From: Brumimicrobium sp964585545
GTDB lineage: Bacteria; Bacteroidota; Bacteroidia; Flavobacteriales_D; Crocinitomicaceae
Reading direction: 5' to 3'
NCBI GenBank assembly: GCA_964585545.1
Contig: CAZPDT010000004.1
Coordinates: 161,829 to 225,828 of the forward strand
DNA length: 64,000 nt
Below are positions 35,052 through 43,628 of the stretch, piece by piece. The position numbers and the translations under genes were made by a program. Below the pieces are notes generated by a model that was not told where the DNA came from, searched no databases, and saw nothing but the letters and a program-made list of their open reading frames with translations. Position 1 is the stretch's first letter; every line of letters starts with the position of its first letter.

Positions 35052-35909
35052 CTATTCTTTAAAAACCTGTCCACATTGCTTGCAAAAATTTGCCGTCTTT
35101 TCATGGTCTTCTGCTCCACAGTTTGGACATTCAAAAGCTTTTAATCCTTCATAACGAATTGCGGTAAACTCTGAGGACACAATTCCTGTAGGAACGGCAA
35201 TAATAGCATAACCAAATAACATGATAAAAGAGGCCAAGGCCTGACCAAGTGGAGTAATTGGTGCAATGTCTCCATACCCCACAGTTGTGATGGTGATTAC
35301 GGCCCAATATATGCTTCTCGGAATACTTGTAAAACCAGCTTCGGGAGGTTCAATAACATACATTATTCCACCGAGAATAATTACTATTGTAAGCATAGAA
35401 ATCAGAAAAACTATAATTTTGTGTCTGCTGTTTTTAAGCGCTCTTTCTAAAATATCTGCGCCCAATATATATCGGCTTAAACGAAGAATTCTAAAGATGC
35501 GCAAGAAACGTATAGAGCGCAACACCAATAACGATCCCGCTCCATCAATCATTAAGCTTAGATAGGAGGGGAGAAAGGAGAACAGATCAACCAAACCCAT
35601 AAATGAAAAAATATATGATAGAGGTTTTCTCAGACAAACAATGCGTAAAATATATTCGATTGTAAATAGCCCCGTGATAATCCATTCAATGGTTAAAAAT
35701 GTAAACTCATATTTTAAATTTAAGTGGGCAACACTTTCAAGCATTACCACAACAATTGAGAGCAGAATAACGATTAATAGAAGAACATCAAAAATTTTTC
35801 CGGGTGTGGTATGGATGCCATAGATGACTTCTTGAAGCTTTATTTGCCAAGGTCTAAGTTTAAATTCCTTTTCTCGAAAGGCTAAAGTTTTGTCGATGCG
35901 TTTTTTCAT
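35052..35909 (-). CDS. Voltage-gated-type potassium channel with C-terminal zinc ribbon
   Basis: A 285-residue six-helix ion channel (helices about 30-245). The fourth segment carries regularly spaced arginines (LRSIRFLRIFRILRLSR), a voltage-sensor pattern, and the pore has the selectivity filter TVGYGD. After the last helix comes a short tail with two CxxC knuckles (CPNCGAEDHEKTANFCKQCG), a small zinc ribbon. The start at 35909 gives a conventional cytoplasmic N-terminus; an in-frame ATG at 36011 would add 34 residues but would crowd the purN promoter. It is transcribed away from purN. Confidence 0.88.
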   Translation of the reverse strand: MKKRIDKTLAFREKEFKLRPWQIKLQEVIYGIHTTPGKIFDVLLLIVILLSIVVVMLESVAHLNLKYEFTFLTIEWIITGLFTIEYILRIVCLRKPLSYIFSFMGLVDLFSFLPSYLSLMIDGAGSLLVLRSIRFLRIFRILRLSRYILGADILERALKNSRHKIIVFLISMLTIVIILGGIMYVIEPPEAGFTSIPRSIYWAVITITTVGYGDIAPITPLGQALASFIMLFGYAIIAVPTGIVSSEFTAIRYEGLKAFECPNCGAEDHEKTANFCKQCGQVFKE

Positions 35910-36020
35910 GCTTGTCGGCTTAGGGATATAAATGTACAATTTCTTGAAGAAAAAACTATTAAAATGTGTGTTATAGAAAGACCATTTATATTCAACAAGT
36001 GTAGATTCCATAATAAAAAT

Positions 36021-36028
36021 TAATTTTG
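36021..36028 (+). promoter_or_regulatory. -7 promoter box (TAATTTTG) of purN
   Basis: Exact TAnnTTTG match ending only 4 nt before the purN ATG, implying a leaderless mRNA. Confidence 0.5.
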
Positions 36029-36032
36029 TAGT

Positions 36033-36635
36033 ATGGAAACAAAACGTATTGCAATTTTTGCTTCGGGTTCGGGAAGTAATGCCGTTAAGTTGCTTGATTA
36101 TTTTGAAAAGTCAAAAGAAATCGAAGTTGTGTTGTTGATTACCAACAATAAAAATGCGGGTGTTCTCGAAAAAACGAAAAACAGAGTTGAACAAATAATA
36201 ATCAATAATGAGGAGGCGAAAAACGGGACGTTTCTTAGCGAAATTATGCATAAGTTTCATGTTGATTATATTGTATTGGCTGGTTATTTAATAAAAATAC
36301 CTATTGACTTAATCCAAATCTACCCTGAACACATTATAAATATTCATCCTGCATTATTACCAAAATACGGAGGAAAAGGGATGTATGGAATGAATGTTCA
36401 TCGAGCTGTTGCGGCAAATAAAGAAACGGAATCTGGTATTTCTATTCATATTGTTAATGAAGCCTTTGACGAAGGAAAAATAATAGCTCAATATATGACA
36501 TCTATTTCACCAGAAGATGATGCCCAAACCATTCAGCAAAAGGTGCTTAAAATAGAACATAAATATTATTCCAAAACAGTAGAAGATTATATTTTTTCTC
36601 ATTCTCACTCAGCATCGCTGCGGCACTCGAACTGA
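36033..36635 (+). CDS. purN: Phosphoribosylglycinamide formyltransferase 1 (PurN)
   Basis: A 200-residue GAR transformylase. The N-terminal FASGSGSNAVKLLDYF is the phosphate-binding loop, the catalytic Asn-His-Asp are in the IINIHPALLPKYGGKGMYG region and the following SGISIHIVNEAFDEGKIIAQ (Asp). It transfers the formyl group from 10-formyl-THF to GAR in purine synthesis and uses the product of FolD. The start is fixed by the strand KRIAIFASGSGSN. The stop lies 6 nt from the stop of the convergent M1 peptidase gene. Confidence 0.96.
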   Translation: METKRIAIFASGSGSNAVKLLDYFEKSKEIEVVLLITNNKNAGVLEKTKNRVEQIIINNEEAKNGTFLSEIMHKFHVDYIVLAGYLIKIPIDLIQIYPEHIINIHPALLPKYGGKGMYGMNVHRAVAANKETESGISIHIVNEAFDEGKIIAQYMTSISPEDDAQTIQQKVLKIEHKYYSKTVEDYIFSHSHSASLRHSN

Positions 36636-36641
36636 CGAGCT

Positions 36642-38522
36642 TTACTTTTCCCAAACATTATTAGAGGTGTCGGTATCCATCCAAATTTCACCATCAAGTG
36701 AGATTTTTTTAATCCCTTCTACATTTTTTAGGCTTATCGTGGTGGTGTTTAAATTGTCTTCCCAAATGCTTGGATTTTGATGAAAGATTTTTGTTGTTCC
36801 TCCTTCCAATTCTACAATTACATCAACTGGTGCAGGCATACCCCCGATGTTTTCTAAGGTGATCTCTACGTTTCTGCCGTTTTGTTTTACTGTTTTTATT
36901 GCAAGATCAATATGATTTCGATTAAAGAACCACGCATTCCAAAACCAATTCAAATTTTTACCAGACAGATCATTAAATGTATTAAAAAAGTCCCACGGAT
37001 TGGGATGCTTTCCATTCCACCGGTCCATGTAACCGTGCAATACTTTTTTGAATTTCTTGTCTCCCAACAGGTCTTTCATAGCAAGATAACCCAGTGAAGA
37101 TTTTCCGTATTGATTGGTTCCCATTGTCCTTCCGCTCAACATATCTGTAGGAATTATTATGGGTAAATCTGCCAATATTGTATTGTTATTGTTCCAACCT
37201 CTTACTCTAAAATCTTGATAAAACTGCACAGCTACGTCCTTACCCAAGTCTTTTTTTCCAATCAAATATTCAAAAGTAGTGGCCCAGCCTTCATCCATAA
37301 ATCCAAAACGGGTTTCGTTGGTTCCCATATAAAAAGGGAAGTAACTGTGGGCAATTTCATGTTCCGCTACAAAACGTGTAAAAAACGGTTGATTGGGGTT
37401 GGAGCTGTCGTTAGCCATCATAGGATATTCCATATTGGCTTCTCCTCTTACGACTGTCATTTTAGGGTAAGGATAAGGAACACCTGGCCAATTGTTTGAA
37501 AACCATTTAAGTGCATCTTTTATATAGTCCACCATTTCTTCAAAGTCTGTGGCAACACTATCATAAGCTGCATGAACACTTGTTCTTCTTCCCGTGTTTT
37601 CATCTACAACAACACTCCCCGCATCCCATTTGTATTCATTGCTTACTGCAATAGCAATATCGGTGATGTTTTTGGCCTTCCACTTCCAGGTATTGGTCGC
37701 ATTTTGTTGGGTAATTTGTTTTTTATTAAGATCGTTCTGTGTCGCAATATGAATTACTGAATCACTCGTTTTTGCTTTTTCAAACAACTCATAATAGTGT
37801 GGTTGTAAAACCTCTTTGGCATTTTGCAGTTCTCCTGTTGCCCAAACGATATAGTTTTTAGGAACGGTAACTTCAAAAGAATAATCATTAAAATCATTAT
37901 AAAACTCTTGTGAAATAATATGTGGTGTTCGGTCCCAACCAAAATAATCATCATAAACTGCTACTCGCGGAAAAAAGTAAGCAAGAAAAAAAGTATTTTC
38001 ACTGATGGCGCCTTCTCTCCCACTTCGTTTAGAAACAGAATAATGCCAATCAATATTCAGCGTAACATCTTCTCCTGGGGCAAGTGGTTGGTTCAGTTGG
38101 ACAAATTTATTGGTGGCATCGTTGCTGTCGTCCCACTTCATCGTTTTTCCATTTTCTTTATAAGAATCGATGTGGAATCCAGAAGTTAAATAATCTTCTG
38201 TCACTTGTCGCCCTCTTGGAACTCCCGGCTTATGATGATTGACAATGAGTTTAAAGTTGAGTCTTTTTAATGTATCAGGACTTTCATTGGTATAAACAAT
38301 TTCTTCACTTCCATAAACTTTTCGATCTGGTGGATTTACTTTAAGTTTTATATCATATTTTGCATGATTTTGCCAATACTTTTTTCCTGGTTTCCCGTCT
38401 TCACTACGGGTTTGATTGTGATAAGCGTCTTTAATATTACGCGGGGTATAAAGTTCTTGGGAAAAACTAAAAAAGCTGAATACGGAAATAAATCCTATTA
38501 AACCTATTGTTCTTTTGTGCAT
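36642..38522 (-). CDS. M1 family zinc aminopeptidase-like protein, exported
   Basis: A 626-residue gluzincin. A signal peptide ends near residue 22 (FFSFSQ). An N-terminal beta domain (about 50-225) precedes the catalytic domain. The zinc motif HEIAH is at 388-392 with the third ligand E411 in DEGWATTFEYL, and GEANMEYPMM at about 360 takes the place of the substrate-binding GxMEN loop. M1 enzymes remove N-terminal amino acids from peptides; this one would act in the periplasm. The changed GxMEN suggests altered specificity. The ATG at 38522 is chosen since it opens with the signal peptide and follows a TATCTTTG box. Confidence 0.92.
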   Translation of the reverse strand: MHKRTIGLIGFISVFSFFSFSQELYTPRNIKDAYHNQTRSEDGKPGKKYWQNHAKYDIKLKVNPPDRKVYGSEEIVYTNESPDTLKRLNFKLIVNHHKPGVPRGRQVTEDYLTSGFHIDSYKENGKTMKWDDSNDATNKFVQLNQPLAPGEDVTLNIDWHYSVSKRSGREGAISENTFFLAYFFPRVAVYDDYFGWDRTPHIISQEFYNDFNDYSFEVTVPKNYIVWATGELQNAKEVLQPHYYELFEKAKTSDSVIHIATQNDLNKKQITQQNATNTWKWKAKNITDIAIAVSNEYKWDAGSVVVDENTGRRTSVHAAYDSVATDFEEMVDYIKDALKWFSNNWPGVPYPYPKMTVVRGEANMEYPMMANDSSNPNQPFFTRFVAEHEIAHSYFPFYMGTNETRFGFMDEGWATTFEYLIGKKDLGKDVAVQFYQDFRVRGWNNNNTILADLPIIIPTDMLSGRTMGTNQYGKSSLGYLAMKDLLGDKKFKKVLHGYMDRWNGKHPNPWDFFNTFNDLSGKNLNWFWNAWFFNRNHIDLAIKTVKQNGRNVEITLENIGGMPAPVDVIVELEGGTTKIFHQNPSIWEDNLNTTTISLKNVEGIKKISLDGEIWMDTDTSNNVWEK

Positions 38523-38546
38523 GGTTAAAAAAATGGTATGTTTTTT

Positions 38547-38554
38547 CAAAGATA
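38547..38554 (-). promoter_or_regulatory. -7 promoter box (TATCTTTG) of the M1 peptidase gene
   Basis: Exact TAnnTTTG match on the minus strand, 24 nt upstream of the start codon. Confidence 0.5.
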
Positions 38555-38794
38555 TCAATATCCTTAATAAAAGCATATAGAAGAGTTTTAAAAAAGCTTA
38601 AATTACTTCGATTCACTTTTTAGAGTGATTAAAATCCAAGTACAACAAAAAGAAGATTCAAATTGGGAAGAATGATGCATTCCTGTACTGTCCTGGAAGT
38701 CAATACTCTTTTGGTCTTTAAAAGTTCTTTTGTTCCAATTCGTAGGTATCTAGCTTTTTTATTACTTTTATCACACAACTCAAATTCAATCAAA

Positions 38795-39133
38795 ATGAAA
38801 AACTTATTCCTTATTGTATTATTTGCTATTATAAGTATCACGACTACTCAAGCACAAAAAGTATATTCCGTAGACAGCAAATATGACGCAGATGTTAAGG
38901 TGTTTGTTGCTGATAGTAAATATGATGCGGATTTATTGGTGTACAAATGCAGCTCAAAATACGATGCCACTGATAACAAGGGGTTATGGTTTTTTGTGGA
39001 CAGTAAATACGATGCAGATAAAAAGATTTATTTTGTAGATAGTAAATACGATGCAGATTTAATCATCTATTTTGTAGATAGTAAGTATAGCTCTGAATGG
39101 CGAAAGACCAGCAAAAGACAATTGATGTATTAA
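38795..39133 (+). CDS. Small exported SKYDAD-repeat protein (DUF6150-like)
   Basis: A 112-residue protein: signal peptide (about 1-21, ending TTQAQ), then six or seven copies of a 10-15-residue unit around VDSKYDAD(x)xIYF. The units alternate a hydrophobic/aromatic strand with a charged SKYDAD turn, so a compact beta structure is likely. The end is basic (WRKTSKRQLMY). It looks like the DUF6150 family of small exported Bacteroidota proteins, function unknown. The ATG at 38795 is used because it opens with the signal peptide; longer in-frame extensions are not convincing. Confidence 0.82.
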   Translation: MKNLFLIVLFAIISITTTQAQKVYSVDSKYDADVKVFVADSKYDADLLVYKCSSKYDATDNKGLWFFVDSKYDADKKIYFVDSKYDADLIIYFVDSKYSSEWRKTSKRQLMY

Positions 39134-39165
39134 AATTGAAATTATATTTCCCCGTTCTGGATAAA

Positions 39166-39210
39166 CTTCTAAATTATGCAGCACATTTTGTCCTGCACAA
39201 TTATTAGAAG
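39166..39210. terminator. Possible bidirectional hairpin between convergent genes
   Basis: CTTCTAAATTATGCAG can pair with CTGCACAATTATTAGAAG, with small bulges, between the SKYDAD protein and typA. There is no U-run on either side. Confidence 0.35.
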
Positions 39211-39222
39211 AATTGATTGAAC

Positions 39223-41007
39223 CTATTTTTTGGCTCTTTTACGGTCTGTTTCATTCAGAAGTATCTTCCGAATACGCAATGAATTTGGTGTTACCTCAAC
39301 ATATTCATCAGATTGTATGTATTCAAGGTGTTCCTCCAAAGACATCTTGATTGGGGGCGCTATTTTCACCTTGTCATCCGCACCTGAAGATCGCATATTG
39401 CTCATTTTTTTGGTCTTGGTGACATTAAGAACCAAATCTCCTTGTCGTGTGTTTTCTCCAATAACTTCCCCTCCATAAACTTCTTCATTTATATCTACAA
39501 AAAATTGACCACGGTCTTGTAAATTACTTAAAGAGTAGGGGATTGCAGCACCTTTTTCCATTGAGATTAAAGAACCGTTTACACGACCGGGGATAGATCC
39601 TTTATAAGGTTGATATTCCAAAAATCTATGGTTCATTATAGCTTCTCCCGCAGTTTGCGTTAACAAGTATGTACGTAAGCCAATAATACCTCTTGAAGGA
39701 ATCAAAAAGTTAACCACCATTCGGTCGCCCTTTGCTACCATATCGGTCATTTCACCTTTTCGTTTAGATACTGCTTCTACAACAGTTCCCGAATGTTCTT
39801 CAGGCAAATCAACAGTTAATTCTTCAATTGGCTCACATTTTTTTCCATCAATTTCTTTGATAATTACTTGTGGTTGACCAACCTGTAATTCATAGCCTTC
39901 ACGACGCATAGTTTCAATTAAAACAGACAAGTGCATTACTCCCCTTCCAAAAACCAACCATTTATCTGCGGAACCCGTTGAGTTAACACGCAATGCAAGG
40001 TTTTTTTCCAATTCCTTATTGAGTCGTTCTTCGATATGACGAGAGGTTACAAACTTTCCATCTTTTCCAAAAAATGGAGAATCATTGATGGAGAACAACA
40101 TACTCATTGTAGGCTCATCAATTGTAATGGTGTCCATAGGTTCGGGGTTTTCAATATCGCAAATGGAGTCTCCGATTTCAAATCCTTCGATTCCTGTTAC
40201 AGCACAAATATCGCCTGCTTGGACTTCATCTACCTTAACACGGCTCATTCCAGCAAAAACAAAAACTTCTTTTGTGCGGCTTTTAATTTGAGTACCATCG
40301 CGTTTAGAAAGTACAACAGGCATATTGGGTTTCATTATGCCCCTATGTAAACGACCGATAGCAATTCGACCAACATAAGAAGAAAAATCAAGTGAAGTAA
40401 TTAACATTTGTGTGTTTCCTTCCTCAATTTTTGCAGGTTGAAAGTATTCTAACATTTTGGTGAGCAAGGGTGTAATAGAATCCGTAGGCTTTTTCCAATC
40501 CTCAGACATCCATCCCATTTTTGCTGAACCATAAACTGCAGCAAAATCGAGTTGCTCTTCATTGGCATCCAATTCAAACATCAAGTCAAAAACTTTCTCG
40601 TGCACCGCTTCAGGATCACAATTGTCTTTATCTACTTTGTTGATTACAACCAAAGGTTTTAACCCTAGTTCCAATGCTTTTTGTAGGACAAATCGGGTTT
40701 GTGGCATAGGGCCTTCAAAGGCGTCTACCAATAAACAAACACCATCTGCCATATTCAAAACACGTTCTACCTCACCTCCAAAATCGGCGTGACCAGGTGT
40801 GTCAATAATATTAATTTTTGTTCCTTTATATTCTACTGAAACCGTCTTGGATACAATGGTAATTCCCCTTTCTTTTTCAAGGTCATTGTTGTCCATCTTT
40901 GCTTCTCCAACAGCTTCTGTTTGTTCTCCTGCTTCAATAATTCGATTTACCAAGGTTGTTTTACCATGGTCAACGTGTGCAATAATTGCGATATTTCTAA
41001 TTTCCAT
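39223..41007 (-). CDS. typA: Translational GTPase TypA/BipA
   Basis: A 594-residue ribosome-associated GTPase. G motifs are AHVDHGKTT (G1), DTPGHADFGGEV (G3) and NKVDK (G4). EF-G-like domains follow, and the BipA C-terminal domain has VVNFLIPSRGIIGLRTYLLTQ (read in parts) and the typical TKKMSNMRSSG loop. BipA assists 50S assembly and stress or cold growth. It lies 18 nt downstream of a DEAD-box helicase gene on the same strand, so both probably share the helicase promoter and form a ribosome-biogenesis unit. Confidence 0.97.
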   Translation of the reverse strand: MEIRNIAIIAHVDHGKTTLVNRIIEAGEQTEAVGEAKMDNNDLEKERGITIVSKTVSVEYKGTKINIIDTPGHADFGGEVERVLNMADGVCLLVDAFEGPMPQTRFVLQKALELGLKPLVVINKVDKDNCDPEAVHEKVFDLMFELDANEEQLDFAAVYGSAKMGWMSEDWKKPTDSITPLLTKMLEYFQPAKIEEGNTQMLITSLDFSSYVGRIAIGRLHRGIMKPNMPVVLSKRDGTQIKSRTKEVFVFAGMSRVKVDEVQAGDICAVTGIEGFEIGDSICDIENPEPMDTITIDEPTMSMLFSINDSPFFGKDGKFVTSRHIEERLNKELEKNLALRVNSTGSADKWLVFGRGVMHLSVLIETMRREGYELQVGQPQVIIKEIDGKKCEPIEELTVDLPEEHSGTVVEAVSKRKGEMTDMVAKGDRMVVNFLIPSRGIIGLRTYLLTQTAGEAIMNHRFLEYQPYKGSIPGRVNGSLISMEKGAAIPYSLSNLQDRGQFFVDINEEVYGGEVIGENTRQGDLVLNVTKTKKMSNMRSSGADDKVKIAPPIKMSLEEHLEYIQSDEYVEVTPNSLRIRKILLNETDRKRAKK

Positions 41008-41025
41008 TTATTCTATTCGTTTTAA

Positions 41026-42741
41026 TTATCTTCGGGTTCGTCTATTCCCTGTATTTCTTCCTCTTGATCTTCGCGCACCTCCTCTTCTGCTGCTTCGACC
41101 ACCTCTATTCCCTTTTGCCGACTTAGATTCAGTTTTCTCAATATTCATTTGTTTGCCTTCAAAACTCATATCATGTGCCTGGGCCAATATTGTATCAACA
41201 TGTGATTTGTCCACATCAAAGAAAGAAAATGCAGGCATAATGTCAATCCTTCCAATAGCGTCAGATTTTAGTCCGGTATTGTCGCAGATTAAGCGCAGCA
41301 ATCCTCCAGGATTTAAACCGTCTTTCTTCCCTAAATTAGCAAAAAAGCGTTGTTTATTTTCATCTGTTTTTCTTCCATTTCTACTTGATTTTCTGCTGTC
41401 TCCAGGCTTATCAGAAGGCTTTGCATTTAAATCACCAGCTCTCTTATAATAGTCTAAAAAACGATTGAATTCAGCAGAAACAAATTTCTTGATTACCTCT
41501 TCTTTGGATAAATCCTCTAAATCTTCAAGAATATGAGGAATAAAGGGTGCAATTTCATCTTCATTCACCTTGGTTCGCTTTACCCCGTCAATCATTGCTT
41601 CCAACTGTACTGCACAAATAGCCTCTGGAGTTGGAATTTCACCAAAAGTGAATTTTTGACCAATTATCTTTTCAATTTGATTGATTTTATATTTTTCTCT
41701 TGTATTGATCAATACTAAAGACTCTCCTGTATTTCCTGCACGTGCCGTACGACCACTTCTGTGCGTATAATTTTCTACCTCATCAGGTAATTTATAATTA
41801 ATTACATGGGTGATATCGTCTACATCAATTCCTCTAGCTGCAACATCGGTTGCAACAAGTAATTGAATACTTCTACTTCTAAATTTCTTCATTACATGGT
41901 CTCTTTGTGCTTGAGACAAGTCGCCGTGTAATGCATCCGAACTGTACCCTTCTTTTCCTAGTTTTTCAGCAACTTCTTGGGTTTCTCTACGTGTACGGCA
42001 AAAAATCAAACCAAATATTTTCGGATTAAAATCGATTAAACGTTTTAATGCTGCATATCGGTCTTTTTCTTTTACAGAAAAGTATATATGATCGATGTTT
42101 TCATTGGTTTCATTTTTATTTCCAATACTCACTTCAAGTGGATCGGTCATATAGTGCTTTGCAATTTTAGAAACTTCCTTAGGCATTGTAGCTGAAAACA
42201 ACCAAGTGCTTTTTTCCTTAGGTGTTTTATCCAAAATAAAATCTAGGTCCTCCTTAAAACCCATATTCAACATTTCATCTGCCTCATCGAGAACAACTCC
42301 TTGAACGTCTGAAAGATTGAGTGATTTTCGCTTAATAATATCTACTAGTCTGCCAGGAGTTGCAACAATAATTGAAACGCCTTTCTTAATGTTATTAATT
42401 TGTTTACGAATATCAGCCCCACCATAAACAGCTTCTATAACAACTGCTTTTTCGTATTTAGAATAGGCTTCAAGATCTTTGGCGATTTGAAGGCACAATT
42501 CTCTTGTAGGACAAATAATTAATCCTAGAGGGTTTTGTGATTTTTCGGTAATCCTGTGCACTAATGGTAATCCAAAAGCTGCGGTTTTTCCTGTTCCAGT
42601 TTGTGCTAATCCTACGAAATCACTCTTGGACTTGAGTAAATGGGGGATCGCTTTTTCCTGAATTGGCGTTGGCTGCTCAAACCCCATGTTTGTAACTGCC
42701 TTGACCACTTGACTTCTCAGCCCTAATTCATTAAAGGTCAT
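41026..42741 (-). CDS. DEAD-box RNA helicase with DbpA-type RNA-binding domain and RGG tail
   Basis: A 571-residue DEAD-box protein. The motifs in order are FNELGL/Q motif, AQTGTGKT (I), PTRELC (Ia), VLDEADEML (II), SATMP (III) and HRSGRTARAG (VI). After the helicase core (about 1-365) come a linker and a DbpA-like RRM (about 455-530; LLRLICDNTGLKSDAIGRIDI), then an arginine/glycine-rich tail of about 25 residues. Such helicases act in ribosome assembly or mRNA decay at low temperature. The ATG at 42741 is preferred to an in-frame TTG 24 nt upstream. Confidence 0.94.
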   Translation of the reverse strand: MTFNELGLRSQVVKAVTNMGFEQPTPIQEKAIPHLLKSKSDFVGLAQTGTGKTAAFGLPLVHRITEKSQNPLGLIICPTRELCLQIAKDLEAYSKYEKAVVIEAVYGGADIRKQINNIKKGVSIIVATPGRLVDIIKRKSLNLSDVQGVVLDEADEMLNMGFKEDLDFILDKTPKEKSTWLFSATMPKEVSKIAKHYMTDPLEVSIGNKNETNENIDHIYFSVKEKDRYAALKRLIDFNPKIFGLIFCRTRRETQEVAEKLGKEGYSSDALHGDLSQAQRDHVMKKFRSRSIQLLVATDVAARGIDVDDITHVINYKLPDEVENYTHRSGRTARAGNTGESLVLINTREKYKINQIEKIIGQKFTFGEIPTPEAICAVQLEAMIDGVKRTKVNEDEIAPFIPHILEDLEDLSKEEVIKKFVSAEFNRFLDYYKRAGDLNAKPSDKPGDSRKSSRNGRKTDENKQRFFANLGKKDGLNPGGLLRLICDNTGLKSDAIGRIDIMPAFSFFDVDKSHVDTILAQAHDMSFEGKQMNIEKTESKSAKGNRGGRSSRRGGARRSRGRNTGNRRTRR

Positions 42742-42762
42742 ATTTTTATTTAAAAGTGGGGG

Positions 42763-42791
42763 CAAAGATACGATATTCTTAACACAATCAA
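42763..42791 (-). promoter_or_regulatory. Promoter of the helicase-typA operon
   Basis: On the minus strand TTG (42789-42791), 18 nt, TATCTTTG (42763-42770), ending 21 nt before the ATG. Confidence 0.6.
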
Positions 42792-42944
42792 GACTTTGAT
42801 GACATTTTAACGGAAAACGAAGTATAAATTTTTTTAAATTCTCTTTATTTTATATTGGTTTATTGAAGGAAAGGGAAGGAGAGAAGGAGAAATATTTGCT
42901 CATCTTACATTGCTGCATCTGGCATTTTTAATTACCTTAGTATA

Positions 42945-43592
42945 ATGAAGCTAAGAATCTTAATATTGGTTTTGTTAGGAGTATTTTGGCAAACTCATGT
43001 TTGTTTATCTCAAAAATTTTCATTGACTGCTTTTGGAGGAGCTACTGCCAGTCAGGCAAGTGGTGATGGATTTTTTGGGTTTGATCAATTTGGTGTTGTT
43101 GCAGGTGCAGAGGTGAATTATAAAATCAATGAAAAATGGTTTACATCATTAGGTTTGCAGTTCAATCAAAAAGGTGCCAGGACGTACGCAAACAAAAAGT
43201 CATCTTTTGTTTATCGATTAAGGGTTAATTATGCAGAAATGCCTTTTTTATTATCCTATCATTTTATGCACGTGTATATTCGTGCAGGAGTTTATTTAGG
43301 AGTAAAAATCAATCAAAAAGAAAGAAATAGTTTTGGTCCAGTTGTCCCTAAAAGACCTTTTAGAGCAATCGATTTTGGCGGACTATTGGGCTTGGGTTAT
43401 CAATTTGATTCCCACTGGAGTGTTGAATTGAGTTTTCAAAACTCTGTAATTCCAGTACGATCACATAGGTTGGATCAACCGATTCCCCCTGCTCTTTTTA
43501 CGATGGGTGAATGGCATCAAAAATTATTGGCTAAAGGACAATATTTTACAAGTTTAAGTTTAATGGTTAAATACTGTTTTAATAATAAATAA
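42945..43592 (+). CDS. Outer-membrane beta-barrel protein (PorT-like fold)
   Basis: A 215-residue protein with a signal peptide (about 1-22, ending VCLSQ) and eight or so amphipathic strands ending in an aromatic/polar C-terminal strand (YFTSLSLMVKYCF). The layout, with GLQFNQKGA and a paired FLLSYHF strand, fits the outer-membrane protein beta-barrel (OMP_b-brl_2/PorT) family of Bacteroidota. PorT itself is a T9SS accessory, but the family is broad and I would not assign that role. It converges with the TonB receptor gene. Confidence 0.8.
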   Translation: MKLRILILVLLGVFWQTHVCLSQKFSLTAFGGATASQASGDGFFGFDQFGVVAGAEVNYKINEKWFTSLGLQFNQKGARTYANKKSSFVYRLRVNYAEMPFLLSYHFMHVYIRAGVYLGVKINQKERNSFGPVVPKRPFRAIDFGGLLGLGYQFDSHWSVELSFQNSVIPVRSHRLDQPIPPALFTMGEWHQKLLAKGQYFTSLSLMVKYCFNNK

Positions 43593-43628
43593 TAGCCTTT
43601 ATACTTTTCCCATTATCTTCAGTTATGA

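Noticed and set aside
38663..38794. 44-residue N-terminal extension of the SKYDAD protein
   Set aside because: The in-frame extension lacks a promoter and would bury the signal peptide that begins at 38795.
42945..43592. Assignment as PorT of the type IX secretion system
   Set aside because: The fold fits the broad outer-membrane barrel family to which PorT belongs, but no PorT-specific feature could be confirmed by eye.
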